From NCBI GenBank assembly GCA_903945435.1, contig CAJAVM010000021.1, forward strand, positions 1 to 57,586: 57,586 nucleotides of DNA, in the 5' to 3' direction. Source of the DNA: an uncultured bacterium. GTDB taxonomy: Bacteria; Patescibacteriota; Patescibacteriia; Patescibacteriales; UBA12465. The notes under the pieces were generated by a model. That model worked only from the letters and a program-made list of their open reading frames with translations, had not been told where the DNA came from and did no database searches. This document shows positions 8,434 through 17,646 of the stretch, piece by piece; position 1 is the first letter of the stretch; the number at the start of each line of letters is the position of its first letter. The position numbers and the translations under genes were made by a program.

Positions 8434-10920
8434 CTACGCCTTTCTCAAATATTCTCCGGTAAAGCTATCTTTACTTTGCGCGATTTGATCAGGCGTTCCT
8501 TCGGCAACTAAATAACCACCACCTTCTCCGCCAGTTGGCCCCAGGTCGATTACCCAATCGACCGATTTTATTATATCGATGTTATGTTCAATAACTAAAA
8601 CTGTATTTCCTTGGTCGACTAACATATTTAAAACTTTTAATAATCTATCAATATCATCAAAATGCAGGCCAGTTGTTGGCTCATCTAAAATATATAAAGT
8701 CTTTCCAGTTGAACGACGAGAAAGCTCGGTCGCTAATTTAATACGCTGTGCTTCACCACCAGAAAATGTAGTTGCGCTCTGACCAAGCTTAATATAACCA
8801 AGGCCAACCTCATCAAGAGTATTAAGTTTTTGCAAAATCGCAGGAATGCCTTTAAAGAAAGCCCTGGCCTCACTAACTGTCATCTCTAAAACTTCATAAA
8901 TATTTTTCCCTTGATATAAAACTTCAAGAACTTTCGGCTTAAATTTCTTTCCGCCACAAACTTCACAAGTTAAATAGACGTCAGTTAAAAATTGCATCTC
9001 GACTTTAATCACACCATCACCAGCACAATTTTCACAGCGACCACCAGGAACATTAAAAGAAAAATGACCAGCTCCAAGTCCTTTAACACGGGCCTCTGGT
9101 AAATCAGCAAACAAATCACGGATATTCGTAAATAATCCCGTATAGGTAGCTGGGTTAGACCTCGGAGTTCTTCCAATCGGAGATTGATCAATATCAATAA
9201 CTTTATCAATAAATTCTAAGCCTTTTATTTCTTTGTGAGCCCCTGGTTCAGTCTTAGCACGATAAAATTTCTTAGTTAATGCATTAGCTAAAATATCATT
9301 CATTAGAGTTGATTTTCCCGAGCCAGAAACACCCGTAATAGCGATTAGCTTTCCTAAAGGAAATTTAACGTCAATATTTTTTAGATTATGTTCTCTAGCG
9401 CCAACTATTTCTAAAGTTTTTCCTGAACCCTTTCTGAATTCTTTTGGTATTTTTATTTTTTTAGCACCAGAAAGATAAGCGCCAGTTAATGATTCTGGGC
9501 ATTTTTTTATATCTTCAGGGGTTCCAACAAATAAAATATGACCTCCGCTCTCACCAGCTCCAGGACCGACATCAACCAAACAATCCGCCGCCATCATAGT
9601 CGAAGCATCATGCTCCACAACAATTACCGTATTCCCATTATCACGTAAACTTTTTAAAGTATTAATCAGTTTATCATTATCTTTTTGATGTAGTCCGATA
9701 GAGGGCTCATCAAGAACATATAAAACACCGGATAAAGCTGAGCCGACTTGTGAAGCAAGTCTTATTCTTTGTGCTTCACCACCAGACAGAGTAACTGCCG
9801 AACGTGATAAAGTTAAATACCCCAAACCAACATCAGACAAAAAGTCTAGATTTTTAGAAATTTCTTTCACGATTGGGCCCATAATCAGGGCCTGGCCATT
9901 GAATAGTTTAGAATTTTTAAACCAACCGATAAATAAATCTTTTAACTTATCAATGCCTAATTGTGAAACTTCAAAAATAGAAAGACCGCCAACCTTAACC
10001 GCTAAAGCTTCAGACTTCAATCTCGCTCCATGACACATTGGGCACAGAGAACTTCGCATTATTTTTTCAATTTCCTGTTTTACAAAACTAGATTTTGTTT
10101 CTTGATATTTGTTTTCTAAATATTTAATTACACCTGAAAAATAATCATCACCATTTAAAATAATTTTTCTAATTTCTGGGGTTAATTCTCTTAAAGCGAT
10201 CCTCAAACTAAAACGATGACGAGAAGCTAAATTTTCTAAATCTAAAAATAATCCGTTACCACTTAAGTTAGCATGCGATAAAGGTTTAATAGCTCCCTCT
10301 AAAATGCTTAAATTTAAATTAAACACTAATTCTGAGTCAATTTCCATTTTAGTCCCCAAGCCAGAACAGTCAGAACAAGCACCATGGCCAGAATTAAATG
10401 AAAAATCACGCGGCTCTAAATCAGCACGTCTATATCCACAATCAGCACAAACAAAAAACCGTTCTATTTTTGAAGACTTTACTGGTTTACCAGCAATTAC
10501 CTTAGCAATTTTCTTCTCTTCAGCTGATTTATTTAATTTAGTACCGCATTGAGGACAATATGGCTGGCCACATTTTGAATATAAAAGACGTAAATAATCA
10601 TAAATTTCAGTAATAGTTCCAACGGTAGAACGCGGATTAGAACCAACGGTTCTTTGATCAATAGAGATTGCGGGTGATAAACCCTCAATCATATCAACGT
10701 CTGGCTTATCCATTAAACCAACGAATTGGCGTGCATAAGACGAAAGGGACTCAACATAGCGTCTTTGCCCTTCCGCATAGATAGTATCAAAGGCTAATGA
10801 TGATTTTCCAGAACCAGAAAGACCAGTAAAAACAACTAATTTATCTCTAGGGATATCTAAATCAATATTTTTTAAATTATTAGTACGAGCCCCGCGAATT
10901 TTGATAAAATTAACTGCCAT
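8434..10920 (-). CDS. uvrA: UvrA excinuclease ATPase, lacking the UvrB-binding insert
   Basis: The damage-recognition ATPase of nucleotide excision repair. Two ABC modules are visible: Walker A GLSGSGKS near the N-terminus and GVSGSGKS in the second half, two [16 protein letters not shown] signatures, and two Walker [17 protein letters not shown]. Zinc-finger pairs include CPQC...CADC...CSDC, CPMC, and CENC...CEVC. ATG at 10920 ([11 protein letters not shown]) is the family-like start; the frame extends 17 codons upstream. At about 828 aa it is roughly 110 residues shorter than usual. The missing part lies after CPQCGTKL, where the UvrB-binding domain normally sits. Confidence 0.96.
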   Translation of the reverse strand: MAVNFIKIRGARTNNLKNIDLDIPRDKLVVFTGLSGSGKSSLAFDTIYAEGQRRYVESLSSYARQFVGLMDKPDVDMIEGLSPAISIDQRTVGSNPRSTVGTITEIYDYLRLLYSKCGQPYCPQCGTKLNKSAEEKKIAKVIAGKPVKSSKIERFFVCADCGYRRADLEPRDFSFNSGHGACSDCSGLGTKMEIDSELVFNLNLSILEGAIKPLSHANLSGNGLFLDLENLASRHRFSLRIALRELTPEIRKIILNGDDYFSGVIKYLENKYQETKSSFVKQEIEKIMRSSLCPMCHGARLKSEALAVKVGGLSIFEVSQLGIDKLKDLFIGWFKNSKLFNGQALIMGPIVKEISKNLDFLSDVGLGYLTLSRSAVTLSGGEAQRIRLASQVGSALSGVLYVLDEPSIGLHQKDNDKLINTLKSLRDNGNTVIVVEHDASTMMAADCLVDVGPGAGESGGHILFVGTPEDIKKCPESLTGAYLSGAKKIKIPKEFRKGSGKTLEIVGAREHNLKNIDVKFPLGKLIAITGVSGSGKSTLMNDILANALTKKFYRAKTEPGAHKEIKGLEFIDKVIDIDQSPIGRTPRSNPATYTGLFTNIRDLFADLPEARVKGLGAGHFSFNVPGGRCENCAGDGVIKVEMQFLTDVYLTCEVCGGKKFKPKVLEVLYQGKNIYEVLEMTVSEARAFFKGIPAILQKLNTLDEVGLGYIKLGQSATTFSGGEAQRIKLATELSRRSTGKTLYILDEPTTGLHFDDIDRLLKVLNMLVDQGNTVLVIEHNIDIIKSVDWVIDLGPTGGEGGGYLVAEGTPDQIAQSKDSFTGEYLRKA

Positions 10921-10969
10921 AACAAATAAATTATAATTAATGTTGCAGATATTATAGACAAAAATTAAC

Positions 10970-11000
10970 AAAAAAACAAGACCCAGGGAATATGAGTCTT
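10970..11000 (-). terminator. Rho-independent terminator of the phospholipase D-like gene
   Basis: On the minus strand a 7-bp stem (AAGACTC with GGGTCTT, one G-T pair) is followed by GTTTTTTTG. It lies just past the stop of the gene ending at 11041. Confidence 0.7.
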
Positions 11001-11040
11001 AAGGCTTCTAACAACAACTAATTTTTAATATTAAAATAAA

Positions 11041-12081
11041 CTAAAAAATTGGATAAAAAAACTTAAAGAAATTAATTAATAACCGATCATTAAATTTGAT
11101 TTTTGTTTTATAATCCGGATCAAAAGGTTCCGCTTCTCCCTTCCAGGTTTCAATAATTTTTTTTAAATCAGCCACTAAATTTTTCTGACGAGAAAAAATC
11201 CCAACTTCAAAATTCCAGCCAAAGGAAAGTATGTCCATATTTTGAGAACCAACCAACCCCTCAACATCATCAATTAACATCAGTTTAGCATGATTCATAG
11301 TCTTAGTCATAAAAAATTTCACTCCGATACCAGACAATCTGCAACAATTAAGATAATTAATTTTATTGAGAGGTTTAATATCGGTATCGGCTGGAATAAT
11401 AATTTCCACTTTTACTCCACGACGGCAAGCATCATCAAGAGCAACTATTAACCAACGTGGTGGTAATAGATAAGGAGTGACGATTTGAATTAAAAATTGA
11501 GCTTCGGATATTTTTTGTTTATAATAATTATTCAAATAATATAATTTACTAGTTCCACGCCAATTATCCATAATTCTTGATTGAATTCGGCGAGAGAGAG
11601 GCGTAGAACTAAATCGTAGAATTGATTCACGACGACCGCCGCACTTTTTATAAGAATTAGCAAAAGACTTAAAAATTAGTTTTACTGCTCCGCCCTCTAT
11701 TTTAATCTGCAAGTCGCGCCAATTTCTAATTTTTTCCTCAATATTAACGCCACCTAAAAAAGCGACTTTATTATCGATAATTAATATTTTTCGATGAGTT
11801 CTCTTTAACCAATGACTAAAAAAAATAAATTCTGCTCCAAGATCACGTAATTCTTTAATCATCTCCGGTCTTAAAGAAGAACTTCCATATGAATCAGCAA
11901 TAATAACAACTTCGACCCCACTTGATGCCTTACTTTTTAATAGACTAAAAAAATTATGAGTCTCGCTGGTATCAACGGATAAAATGTACATCTCTAGATA
12001 TATTGATTTTTCCGCCTTAGCCATGGCTTTAAACATTCCATCCCAGGCTTTATGAGAAGTTGTATAAAGACGATACTTCAT
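11041..12081 (-). CDS. Phospholipase D superfamily protein, cardiolipin synthase-like
   Basis: A 346-aa PLD-family enzyme with two HKD motifs: HRKILIIDNKVAFLGGVN (about residues 116-133) and HAKLMLIDDVEGLVGSQN (about 264-281). This is the ClsB/YbhO-like layout without N-terminal membrane helices. Cardiolipin synthases transfer a phosphatidyl group between phosphatidylglycerol molecules; related PLD proteins can be phosphodiesterases or nucleases. The gene starts at the base next to the patatin-like stop codon, so the pair is almost certainly one transcript. Confidence 0.88.
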   Translation of the reverse strand: MKYRLYTTSHKAWDGMFKAMAKAEKSIYLEMYILSVDTSETHNFFSLLKSKASSGVEVVIIADSYGSSSLRPEMIKELRDLGAEFIFFSHWLKRTHRKILIIDNKVAFLGGVNIEEKIRNWRDLQIKIEGGAVKLIFKSFANSYKKCGGRRESILRFSSTPLSRRIQSRIMDNWRGTSKLYYLNNYYKQKISEAQFLIQIVTPYLLPPRWLIVALDDACRRGVKVEIIIPADTDIKPLNKINYLNCCRLSGIGVKFFMTKTMNHAKLMLIDDVEGLVGSQNMDILSFGWNFEVGIFSRQKNLVADLKKIIETWKGEAEPFDPDYKTKIKFNDRLLINFFKFFYPIF

Positions 12082-12891
12082 TTAATTTAATAACTTCTTA
12101 ATTTCTGAAAGATTTTTTTCTGCCTCCTTGCGACCAATATTAATCATCTCTTTGACAATATCGCTAGAAAAGTATTTTTTAAGACTAATATTCTGAACAT
12201 AATATGAAGTATCAGGGTTAATAACTACATCAGCGTCTTTAATATCATGCTGGGAAAGATTATATAGAGCAATTCTAGTGCTCCTCAAAGCAACTTTAGT
12301 AAAAGTAAACTTTTTCTCAATAAATTCATTCTTATGATATAAATTTACTGCAATTACTTTATCAGCACCTAAACTTTTTAAAGCCTCGACTGGGACAGGA
12401 CTACTCAGAGCACCATCGATATAACGACGACCGTGGTGCTTAACAGGTTCGAATACTATTGGAACTGATGAACTTGCTCGAACCGCAGTTGATAGCTTGC
12501 CTTCTTGAAAAACAAAGGGTTCACCATTTGCTAAATCAGTTGCAATAATTCTCAGAGGAATTTTAGCATCTTCAAAAATATGACGACCAAGTAAGGTTTC
12601 TATAATTTTTTCATATTTACGACCACTCACTAGCCCTCCACGAAAACCAAAATCGGAAATACCAATAATACGTCCCTTTTGTTTATCTAATAATTTTTCT
12701 TCCAATCCTTTTATTTCGCGATTTAAAGAATAGTAAGCGGCTGCCAAAGAGCCAATAGATGCACCGCTAATATAATCAATCGGAATATTATTTTCTAACA
12801 ATACTTGCATTACTCCAATATGCGCAAATCCACGAAACCCTCCTGAACCAAGAGCTAAACCAATTTTTTTTCTTTTAATTTTATTTTTCAT
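12082..12891 (-). CDS. Patatin-like phospholipase (RssA/YlbK type)
   Basis: A Ser-Asp dyad lipid acyl hydrolase. It has the glycine-rich oxyanion loop GSGGFRGFAHIGV, the nucleophile elbow GASIGS, and the dyad Asp in DGALSSPVP. The length of about 269 aa fits the RssA subfamily. ATG at 12891 (MKNKIKRKKIGLALG) is preferred over the longer frame from 12930, which adds 13 non-conserved residues. It is immediately upstream of the PLD-like gene with no gap, suggesting coupled lipid hydrolysis and remodelling. The physiological lipid substrate cannot be seen. Confidence 0.9.
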   Translation of the reverse strand: MKNKIKRKKIGLALGSGGFRGFAHIGVMQVLLENNIPIDYISGASIGSLAAAYYSLNREIKGLEEKLLDKQKGRIIGISDFGFRGGLVSGRKYEKIIETLLGRHIFEDAKIPLRIIATDLANGEPFVFQEGKLSTAVRASSSVPIVFEPVKHHGRRYIDGALSSPVPVEALKSLGADKVIAVNLYHKNEFIEKKFTFTKVALRSTRIALYNLSQHDIKDADVVINPDTSYYVQNISLKKYFSSDIVKEMINIGRKEAEKNLSEIKKLLN

Positions 12892-12960
12892 AATATAAAT
12901 ATTCTTAAAGTATAACAAAAAATCGCTCATAAAGCGACTGCAAAAAATTTTAAAAATAAG

Positions 12961-12994
12961 TGAGGCCGCCTTCGATTGAAAGCGGCCTCATTTT
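12961..12994 (-). terminator. Terminator after the histidine kinase gene
   Basis: A GC-rich inverted repeat, TGAGGCCGC with GCGGCCTCA at 12961-12990, is followed on the minus strand by CTTATTTTTAAAATTTTTT. It is nearly symmetrical, so it may also block readthrough in the other direction. Confidence 0.75.
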
Positions 12995-13682
12995 AAGCAA
13001 ACGGTATTTTAACGATAAATCTCGTTCCTCCTTCAAGAGGTTCGTAATCTATAGTTCCACCGTGAGCTTGAGTGATAAGTTTAGCACCATAAAGACCTAA
13101 GCCTGTTCCCTTTTTTTTGCTAGTCGCGAATTGTTGAAACAACTTGTCCCTCATGTCTTCTGGAACCTTTCCATAATTACTAAAGCTGATGCATAATAAT
13201 TCATCTGCTTCGTAAATATTGACACTGATTTCAGAATCTTTATTTGGAGAAGCTTCGCTTGCATTTCGCAGTAGATTCATTATCAATGAAGAAAATAGAC
13301 TGTCATTAATTACTATTTCCTTTTGTAAAAAACCAATACCCACAACATCGGCACCATGTTTTTTTAAAGAAAATAGTAATTTATTGCCAACCCGGAGATT
13401 AAAAAAGATTTTTTTAATCTCTTCCCTTAATTTAATGATATTAATGGGCACTTTCTTAAGAGATCCCTGTCCTTTTTCAATCTTCTCAAACAATAGGTAG
13501 TCCTCTATCATTTTCAGGACTTTTTTACTATCATTATTAATTAATAATAAAAACTCACGAGTAACCTCGGGAGGAACTTGTTCTTCCAAGAGATACTCCG
13601 ATGTTGCGACCAAATTTGCTACGTGACCGCGCAAATCATGATGCAAAATACGCATCCAATTTTGAATACCATGCTCTTTCAT
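12993..13682 (-). CDS. Orphan sensor histidine kinase, soluble
   Basis: About 229 aa. It has a HisKA-type H-box HHDLRGHVANL (phosphoacceptor His) close to the N-terminus, an N-box LIMNLLRNASEAS, and a G-box GTGLGLYGAKLI closing the HATPase domain. There is no transmembrane segment, PAS or HAMP domain and no adjacent response regulator. ATG at 13682 (MKEHGIQNWMRIL) is chosen; the frame could extend 19 hydrophobic codons upstream, which would give a weak membrane anchor. A cognate regulator must be elsewhere or absent. Confidence 0.88.
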   Translation of the reverse strand: MKEHGIQNWMRILHHDLRGHVANLVATSEYLLEEQVPPEVTREFLLLINNDSKKVLKMIEDYLLFEKIEKGQGSLKKVPINIIKLREEIKKIFFNLRVGNKLLFSLKKHGADVVGIGFLQKEIVINDSLFSSLIMNLLRNASEASPNKDSEISVNIYEADELLCISFSNYGKVPEDMRDKLFQQFATSKKKGTGLGLYGAKLITQAHGGTIDYEPLEGGTRFIVKIPFA

Positions 13683-13739
13683 AATAAGAATTATTTTGGT
13701 GAATATTAAAATTTTCAAAGTACTAACAAATGGTATCAT

Positions 13740-13882
13740 TAAAATATAATTTTGTCAACTGATTGACCGATATAATTTGCTATGATGTAATAAATGCAAG
13801 CTAAAGTTAGCTAAACTCGACCCGCCGAGTAACGCGGTTAATGTTCTTTATAAACTTTTTAAACTAACAGGAGATTATTATC
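13740..13882 (+). promoter_or_regulatory. Structured leader upstream of the PurO-like gene
   Basis: A 143-base gap with TATAAT-like boxes near 13770-13776 and TATGAT near 13780. Two short hairpins follow, AGCTAAAGTTAGCT and CTCG-ACCCGC-CGAG (the latter competing with CCGC/GCGG), then a Shine-Dalgarno AGGAG at a good distance from the ATG at 13883. It does not match the purine riboswitch or another riboswitch I recognise. Confidence 0.4.
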
Positions 13883-14647
13883 ATGAACAGAGATTCACAC
13901 ACCGTAGCTGCCAGTAACTTAGCAGCTCTGCAACAAAACCCCTATCCGGGAAGAGGAATTGTAATGGGAATGGACCAAACCGGTCGATACTTAGTCCAGA
14001 TATACTGGCTAATGGGACGTAGCCCTAACAGTCGAAACCGTATTTTCGTGCATCACCCAAATGGAGCCTTGGAAACCGAATTTGCCGATCAAAGCCAAGC
14101 CCAAGACGCTAGTCTTACCATTTATACGGCAATGGCAGAAAAAAATTTAAAATTTGTGGTAAGCAATGGACATCAAACAATCCCCGTTTTGGATGGAAAA
14201 CCTGGTTGTGGCTTAAACAAGCTGCTACTGCCTTGGACCTACGAACCGGATGCTCCAAATTTTACTAACAGGATCACAGCCGTGTTTGATTTGAACTATG
14301 AGTACGAATTTAACGAAAACGAATTTACTGCCGAAATTGGAGTACTCACAAAGTCATCTCTCGATGAACAATGTTCCAGATCAATTTTCAAGATGCCAAT
14401 CCATATGCCCGGCTTCGGTTACTGCGTAACTACTTACTCAGGAGATGGTAATCCTTTGCCTCCATTTGAGGATGCTCCGTACTTATTACCCCTTATCGGT
14501 GATATTAAAGAAATCGCAGGCACAATGTGGGGTGCACTCAATCTCGATAACCGCGTATCATTAGCTGTTAAATTTATTGATACCACAACCGGAAAATCTG
14601 AAATTACCGTCATCAATAAGTATGAGCAGGTGTTATCGGGAGTTTAA
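13883..14647 (+). CDS. IMP cyclohydrolase family protein (PurO-like)
   Basis: A 254-aa protein resembling the archaeal-type IMP cyclohydrolase family (PF07826, Ntn-hydrolase fold). The N-terminal block NPYPGRGIVMGMD is followed by IYWLMGRSPNSRNRIF, the family's most recognisable segment. PurO closes the purine ring of FAICAR to IMP. No other purine-biosynthesis gene lies in the window, so the substrate here is uncertain. It stands alone, with a strong AGGAG Shine-Dalgarno, a 143-base leader and its own terminator. Its base composition is visibly richer in GC than its neighbours, consistent with acquisition. Family call from motif memory. Confidence 0.7.
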   Translation: MNRDSHTVAASNLAALQQNPYPGRGIVMGMDQTGRYLVQIYWLMGRSPNSRNRIFVHHPNGALETEFADQSQAQDASLTIYTAMAEKNLKFVVSNGHQTIPVLDGKPGCGLNKLLLPWTYEPDAPNFTNRITAVFDLNYEYEFNENEFTAEIGVLTKSSLDEQCSRSIFKMPIHMPGFGYCVTTYSGDGNPLPPFEDAPYLLPLIGDIKEIAGTMWGALNLDNRVSLAVKFIDTTTGKSEITVINKYEQVLSGV

Positions 14648-14669
14648 AAATTCACAAACAAAACAAATC

Positions 14670-14706
14670 AAAAACCCCATTAGACAATCTGTCCTATGGG
14701 GTTTTT
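14670..14706 (+). terminator. Bidirectional terminator between convergent genes
   Basis: AAAAACCCCAT and ATGGGGTTTTT form an 11-bp perfect stem with A- and T-tracts on both sides. It serves the PurO-like gene and the minus-strand methyltransferase gene ending at 14719. Confidence 0.85.
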
Positions 14707-14718
14707 AAGTTGTAAATA

Positions 14719-15261
14719 TTAATAAATATAAGTTTTACTCGGTTTAGTATCTAATACTTTTTTTAAATTCCAACCAGGGATTTCAAAACCATAAGAGATA
14801 ACTAATGTTTCTGGTTTTAAATTTTGTTTTAATTTTTCAGAAATTTTTTTCATAATCATTGAATTCAGGAAAATAAAAATTGCATCTGCGGCTTTCAAAT
14901 CTTGTTTAAAAAAATCATGATTTTTAATTATTACTCGGCTTCCTTTGATAAATTTATTCATTTTAGCCTTAAAATAGGGATACAAAGCTAATTCATAACC
15001 GATAGCCTTTAAACCTTTTTTCTCGGCTAAAAATAAAAACCGGCCATCTCCACAACCTAAATCGTAAATTAATGAGTGTGGCGGTAAATTAATTAATTCT
15101 AAAATTATCTCTAAATTATTGGCTGGTGTTTTTACCCAGGGAACTAAAGTTTTTAAATTAACATAAATCATGTTAAATCCAAACAAAACGACCGCAATGG
15201 CTCCAATTATAATAAAAGTAAGAACAATTATCAAAAATGAAATAAAAAAGATAGCTGTCAT
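14719..15261 (-). CDS. Membrane-anchored class I SAM-dependent methyltransferase-like protein
   Basis: 180 aa. The first 35 residues form a strongly hydrophobic N-terminal membrane segment, followed by a Rossmann methyltransferase core with motif I LIYDLGCGDGRFLFLAE and an acidic motif II residue in IGYELALYP. The core is short and ends after strand 5 or so, which is common in this group of small membrane-linked methyltransferases. The substrate is unknown. Its start overlaps the stop of the preceding 106-aa gene by four bases, indicating translational coupling. Confidence 0.75.
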   Translation of the reverse strand: MTAIFFISFLIIVLTFIIIGAIAVVLFGFNMIYVNLKTLVPWVKTPANNLEIILELINLPPHSLIYDLGCGDGRFLFLAEKKGLKAIGYELALYPYFKAKMNKFIKGSRVIIKNHDFFKQDLKAADAIFIFLNSMIMKKISEKLKQNLKPETLVISYGFEIPGWNLKKVLDTKPSKTYIY

Positions 15262-15578
15262 ATTTTTTTAAACGTTTTATCAAGACATCTTTCAATATAA
15301 ATTTTACGCCACCAAAATAATCCCAAATATAAGCCACCACCAAATCCTAACAATATAATAGCAATCTGCACTATCGGAGGCAAAGCGCATCCACCATAAA
15401 ATTGAATGATTATATTTTTGTTAAAACTCCAGCGTAAATAATTAAGCTCAATTAACGCGTGCAGATTAAAACTCAGTAAAAGACCCAAAGTTATAAAAGA
15501 GGCTAAATAAACTAGCTTTTTTATTTTTGTAGGCTTGCCCACTTTGCTAAAAATATTTTTAGAACTAATTTTTATCAT
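15258..15578 (-). CDS. Small membrane protein, unknown function
   Basis: 106 aa with two hydrophobic segments (about residues 24-45 and 68-93) and basic termini (KISSKNIFSKVGKPTKIKK at the start, RCLDKTFKKI at the end). No family recognised. It lies between the 255-aa membrane protein (7-base gap) and the methyltransferase (4-base overlap), so the three form one minus-strand operon. Confidence 0.65.
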   Translation of the reverse strand: MIKISSKNIFSKVGKPTKIKKLVYLASFITLGLLLSFNLHALIELNYLRWSFNKNIIIQFYGGCALPPIVQIAIILLGFGGGLYLGLFWWRKIYIERCLDKTFKKI

Positions 15579-15585
15579 ATTCTTT

Positions 15586-16353
15586 TTAATTAGGTCGATA
15601 AATGCGTTTTTCGGTTATAACCAAAAAAATATTTAAAAATATCAACCCAACGATTACCCAAAAACTAAAATTAAATAAAAATGACCAAATCGGATGACCA
15701 ATCTGAATTATTTTAATATCGTTAATATAGATGATTTCGCAAGCGCCGGCACCAGAGTCCTTTCTGGTCAAGCTTGATTTCAGGCTAAATGAACTAGGAT
15801 CATAATCACTTACTTTGCCGACTTTATTAGCCTCAACATTAACTAAATAACCAGAAATTAAAACTTGATCACTAGTTTTAATATTATTAATTACTGACAA
15901 AACTTTAGAGTCATTAGCAATTAAATGATTATTGGATATTGAATCAGGATTTATTACAGCTTCTCCTCGCCACTTATAAAAACAAAAACGCGAGTCTTGA
16001 GAAAAGGAAAGATATTTATTTTGATAGCTCTTATTTTCTAAATTATCGCCCCAAACTAAACAAAGATCTACTGGGAAAACACTGTCTGAGTTATAAATAC
16101 TAAAAAGGCGATAATCCATTCGATGAACAACTAAGGCTTGGATTTGATATTCAGCTATTGGTGTTAAGACATAAGCAAAGCCATCTTTAGAAAATTTTAT
16201 GGGCTCATTATTATCAACTGTATTTTGCAATGGTGCCTGTAAAACTTCCGGACGAATCTTATCAACAGTCCTATAGTTATTTTTTAAAAAATAAGAAATA
16301 ATTAAAACAAACAAAAAAACCAATAATAAAAATTTTCTTAATTTTGGATACAT
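15586..16353 (-). CDS. Membrane protein with a large extracytoplasmic domain, unknown function
   Basis: 255 aa. It has an N-terminal membrane segment (residues 7-24) and a C-terminal one (about 228-248), with some 190 residues between them that would face outside. The middle region contains a run with NKYLSFSQDSRFCFYKWRGE, NNHLIA and VLISGYLVNVEA, a beta-rich pattern with single cysteines. I do not recognise the family. It is the first gene of the three-gene minus-strand operon that ends with the membrane-linked methyltransferase. Confidence 0.65.
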   Translation of the reverse strand: MYPKLRKFLLLVFLFVLIISYFLKNNYRTVDKIRPEVLQAPLQNTVDNNEPIKFSKDGFAYVLTPIAEYQIQALVVHRMDYRLFSIYNSDSVFPVDLCLVWGDNLENKSYQNKYLSFSQDSRFCFYKWRGEAVINPDSISNNHLIANDSKVLSVINNIKTSDQVLISGYLVNVEANKVGKVSDYDPSSFSLKSSLTRKDSGAGACEIIYINDIKIIQIGHPIWSFLFNFSFWVIVGLIFLNIFLVITEKRIYRPN

Positions 16354-16492
16354 AAGTTATTAATTCCAAACTAAGCACTTTTTTATTATAACACATTAGC
16401 CCTTATTATAACGAGAGAAATTAAAAAATAGGCTATTAACCTATTTCTAAAGTGTAGTCTTAAAGTCGCAAGTTTCCGAAAAAATTGGTGAA

Positions 16493-16529
16493 ATTATTGG
16501 GGAAATTGAGAAATGGGCGGAAGTTTTGG
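16493..16529 (+). repeat. Direct repeat, copy 1 (left flank of the Abi gene)
   Basis: ATTATTGG followed by a 29-base block containing GAAATTGAGAAATGGGCGG. A second copy lies at 17647-17689, in the same orientation on the other side of the Abi_2 gene. Within the 29-base block 26 positions agree. Weaker similarity extends some tens of bases to the left of both copies. Confidence 0.8.
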
Positions 16530-16552
16530 AGTGAAAGATTTAAATGGATATT

Positions 16553-17455
16553 TCATTTGTTAGTTATTATTGCTGATAAATTTGTTTCCCAATCATCGGG
16601 GAAACCCATTTGTCTAACGTTAATTTTGTATTCATTTATATATTCTTTTAATTTTTCTAGCCAAGAAGATGTAGGATTAATTTCGTTTAGTAATATTTGT
16701 AATACAACTAAATAATTATAAAGCCTTTTATTACCTTTGTTAAAATATTTTCCGTATAAATTATGCCCCATTTTGGGAGTGTACGTTAATTCTCGGCTCC
16801 ACAATCGAGAGTAATGTGCACAATGATTTCTTAATAAAGAAGAACAAAGTAGCCAACTAGTTATGAATTGTTCATCTTCTCCAAAGGATCTAGAGATTTT
16901 GTTTCTGAATTCTTTTTTTAATGATTTACAAATATAAACGCACTGCCCAAATGAAAGAATTTCTAAGGCCGTCCAAATGGGAGGCAGCGTTGGTTCGGAA
17001 TAAGTCTCTTTATAATGTTGTATGCTTAACTCTCTACTTTTATCGACTTCGTCAGTTATAAAATATATAATTTTCAAATGATCTTCTTTTTTGCCAAAGA
17101 ATTTTTCCTCTAAGTACCAATGAGAATTATTTTCTTCAGTAGATAATGCATAAGCCATTCTACATTTGAAAGATTTTTCTATTCTTTCTAGCAACTCCAG
17201 TAAAAGAAATCTCGACTTATTATCAAATACATAAATTCTTAAAACATCTTCAAATTTAATTCCTTTATAAAACTGGTTATCTTTTTGATAATGTTTAAAA
17301 TATATTGAAAGATGGTAATAGCTTAAATTTTTTAAATAATATTTCAGCTCATCTTCGCTTTCTACTATTAACCCCCGGCTTTTTAAAAGACCAACTTGTT
17401 CGTCAAGAGTTAAAGGTTTTTTATCAAATTTTTGCTTAATATTAGATTCTATCAT
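16553..17455 (-). CDS. Abi_2 (AbiD/AbiF-like) HEPN abortive-infection family protein
   Basis: About 300 aa, matching the Abi_2 family (PF07751). The N-terminal pattern is PLTLDEQVGLLKSRGL and LSYYHLSIYFKHYQ, the central region has LPPIWTALEILSFGQ, and a HEPN catalytic Rx4H motif (RNHCAH, about residues 209-214) sits in LLRNHCAHYSRLWSR. HEPN proteins of this type cleave RNA, and AbiD/AbiF relatives block phage growth. ATG at 17455 is chosen over an upstream TTG at 17467. The gene is alone on its strand, flanked by two direct repeats, and points away from the protease/HEPN-like pair. A defence role is inferred from the family. Confidence 0.85.
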   Translation of the reverse strand: MIESNIKQKFDKKPLTLDEQVGLLKSRGLIVESEDELKYYLKNLSYYHLSIYFKHYQKDNQFYKGIKFEDVLRIYVFDNKSRFLLLELLERIEKSFKCRMAYALSTEENNSHWYLEEKFFGKKEDHLKIIYFITDEVDKSRELSIQHYKETYSEPTLPPIWTALEILSFGQCVYICKSLKKEFRNKISRSFGEDEQFITSWLLCSSLLRNHCAHYSRLWSRELTYTPKMGHNLYGKYFNKGNKRLYNYLVVLQILLNEINPTSSWLEKLKEYINEYKINVRQMGFPDDWETNLSAIITNK

Positions 17456-17474
17456 ATTTATCCACAATCCTTTG

Positions 17475-17567
17475 TTGTGCTATTGTGAGAATTAATGTAT
17501 ACTTTAGTTATCAATACCTATCACGCCTCTGGGCTGCAAAGCCCATGCGAACCCGATGGGTTTTTTT
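17475..17567 (+). ncRNA. Candidate short RNA with promoter and terminator
   Basis: TTGTGC at 17475-17480 and TATACT at 17498-17503 are 17 bases apart. The predicted transcript of about 60 nt contains a perfect GGGCT-GCAA-AGCCC hairpin at 17531-17544. Next comes AACCC-GAT-GGGTT running into seven T residues at 17561-17567. CCCAT/ATGGG is an alternative pairing that competes with the first hairpin. No reading frame follows before the gene at 17767. Function unknown. Confidence 0.4.
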
Positions 17568-17646
17568 ATACTCAAAAAATAACCCAAAAATTTAATATTG
17601 ATTAAATAATACAACTCAAAATCTAAATAGTCAAAATTTTGACGGG

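Noticed and set aside
17458..17466. Perfect DnaA box TTATCCACA, with others at about 35870-35878 (as TGTGGATAA) and a near match at about 42228
   Set aside because: Single isolated 9-mers in 57 kb of AT-rich DNA are expected by chance; there is no cluster and no dnaA or dnaN gene nearby, so no origin is called.
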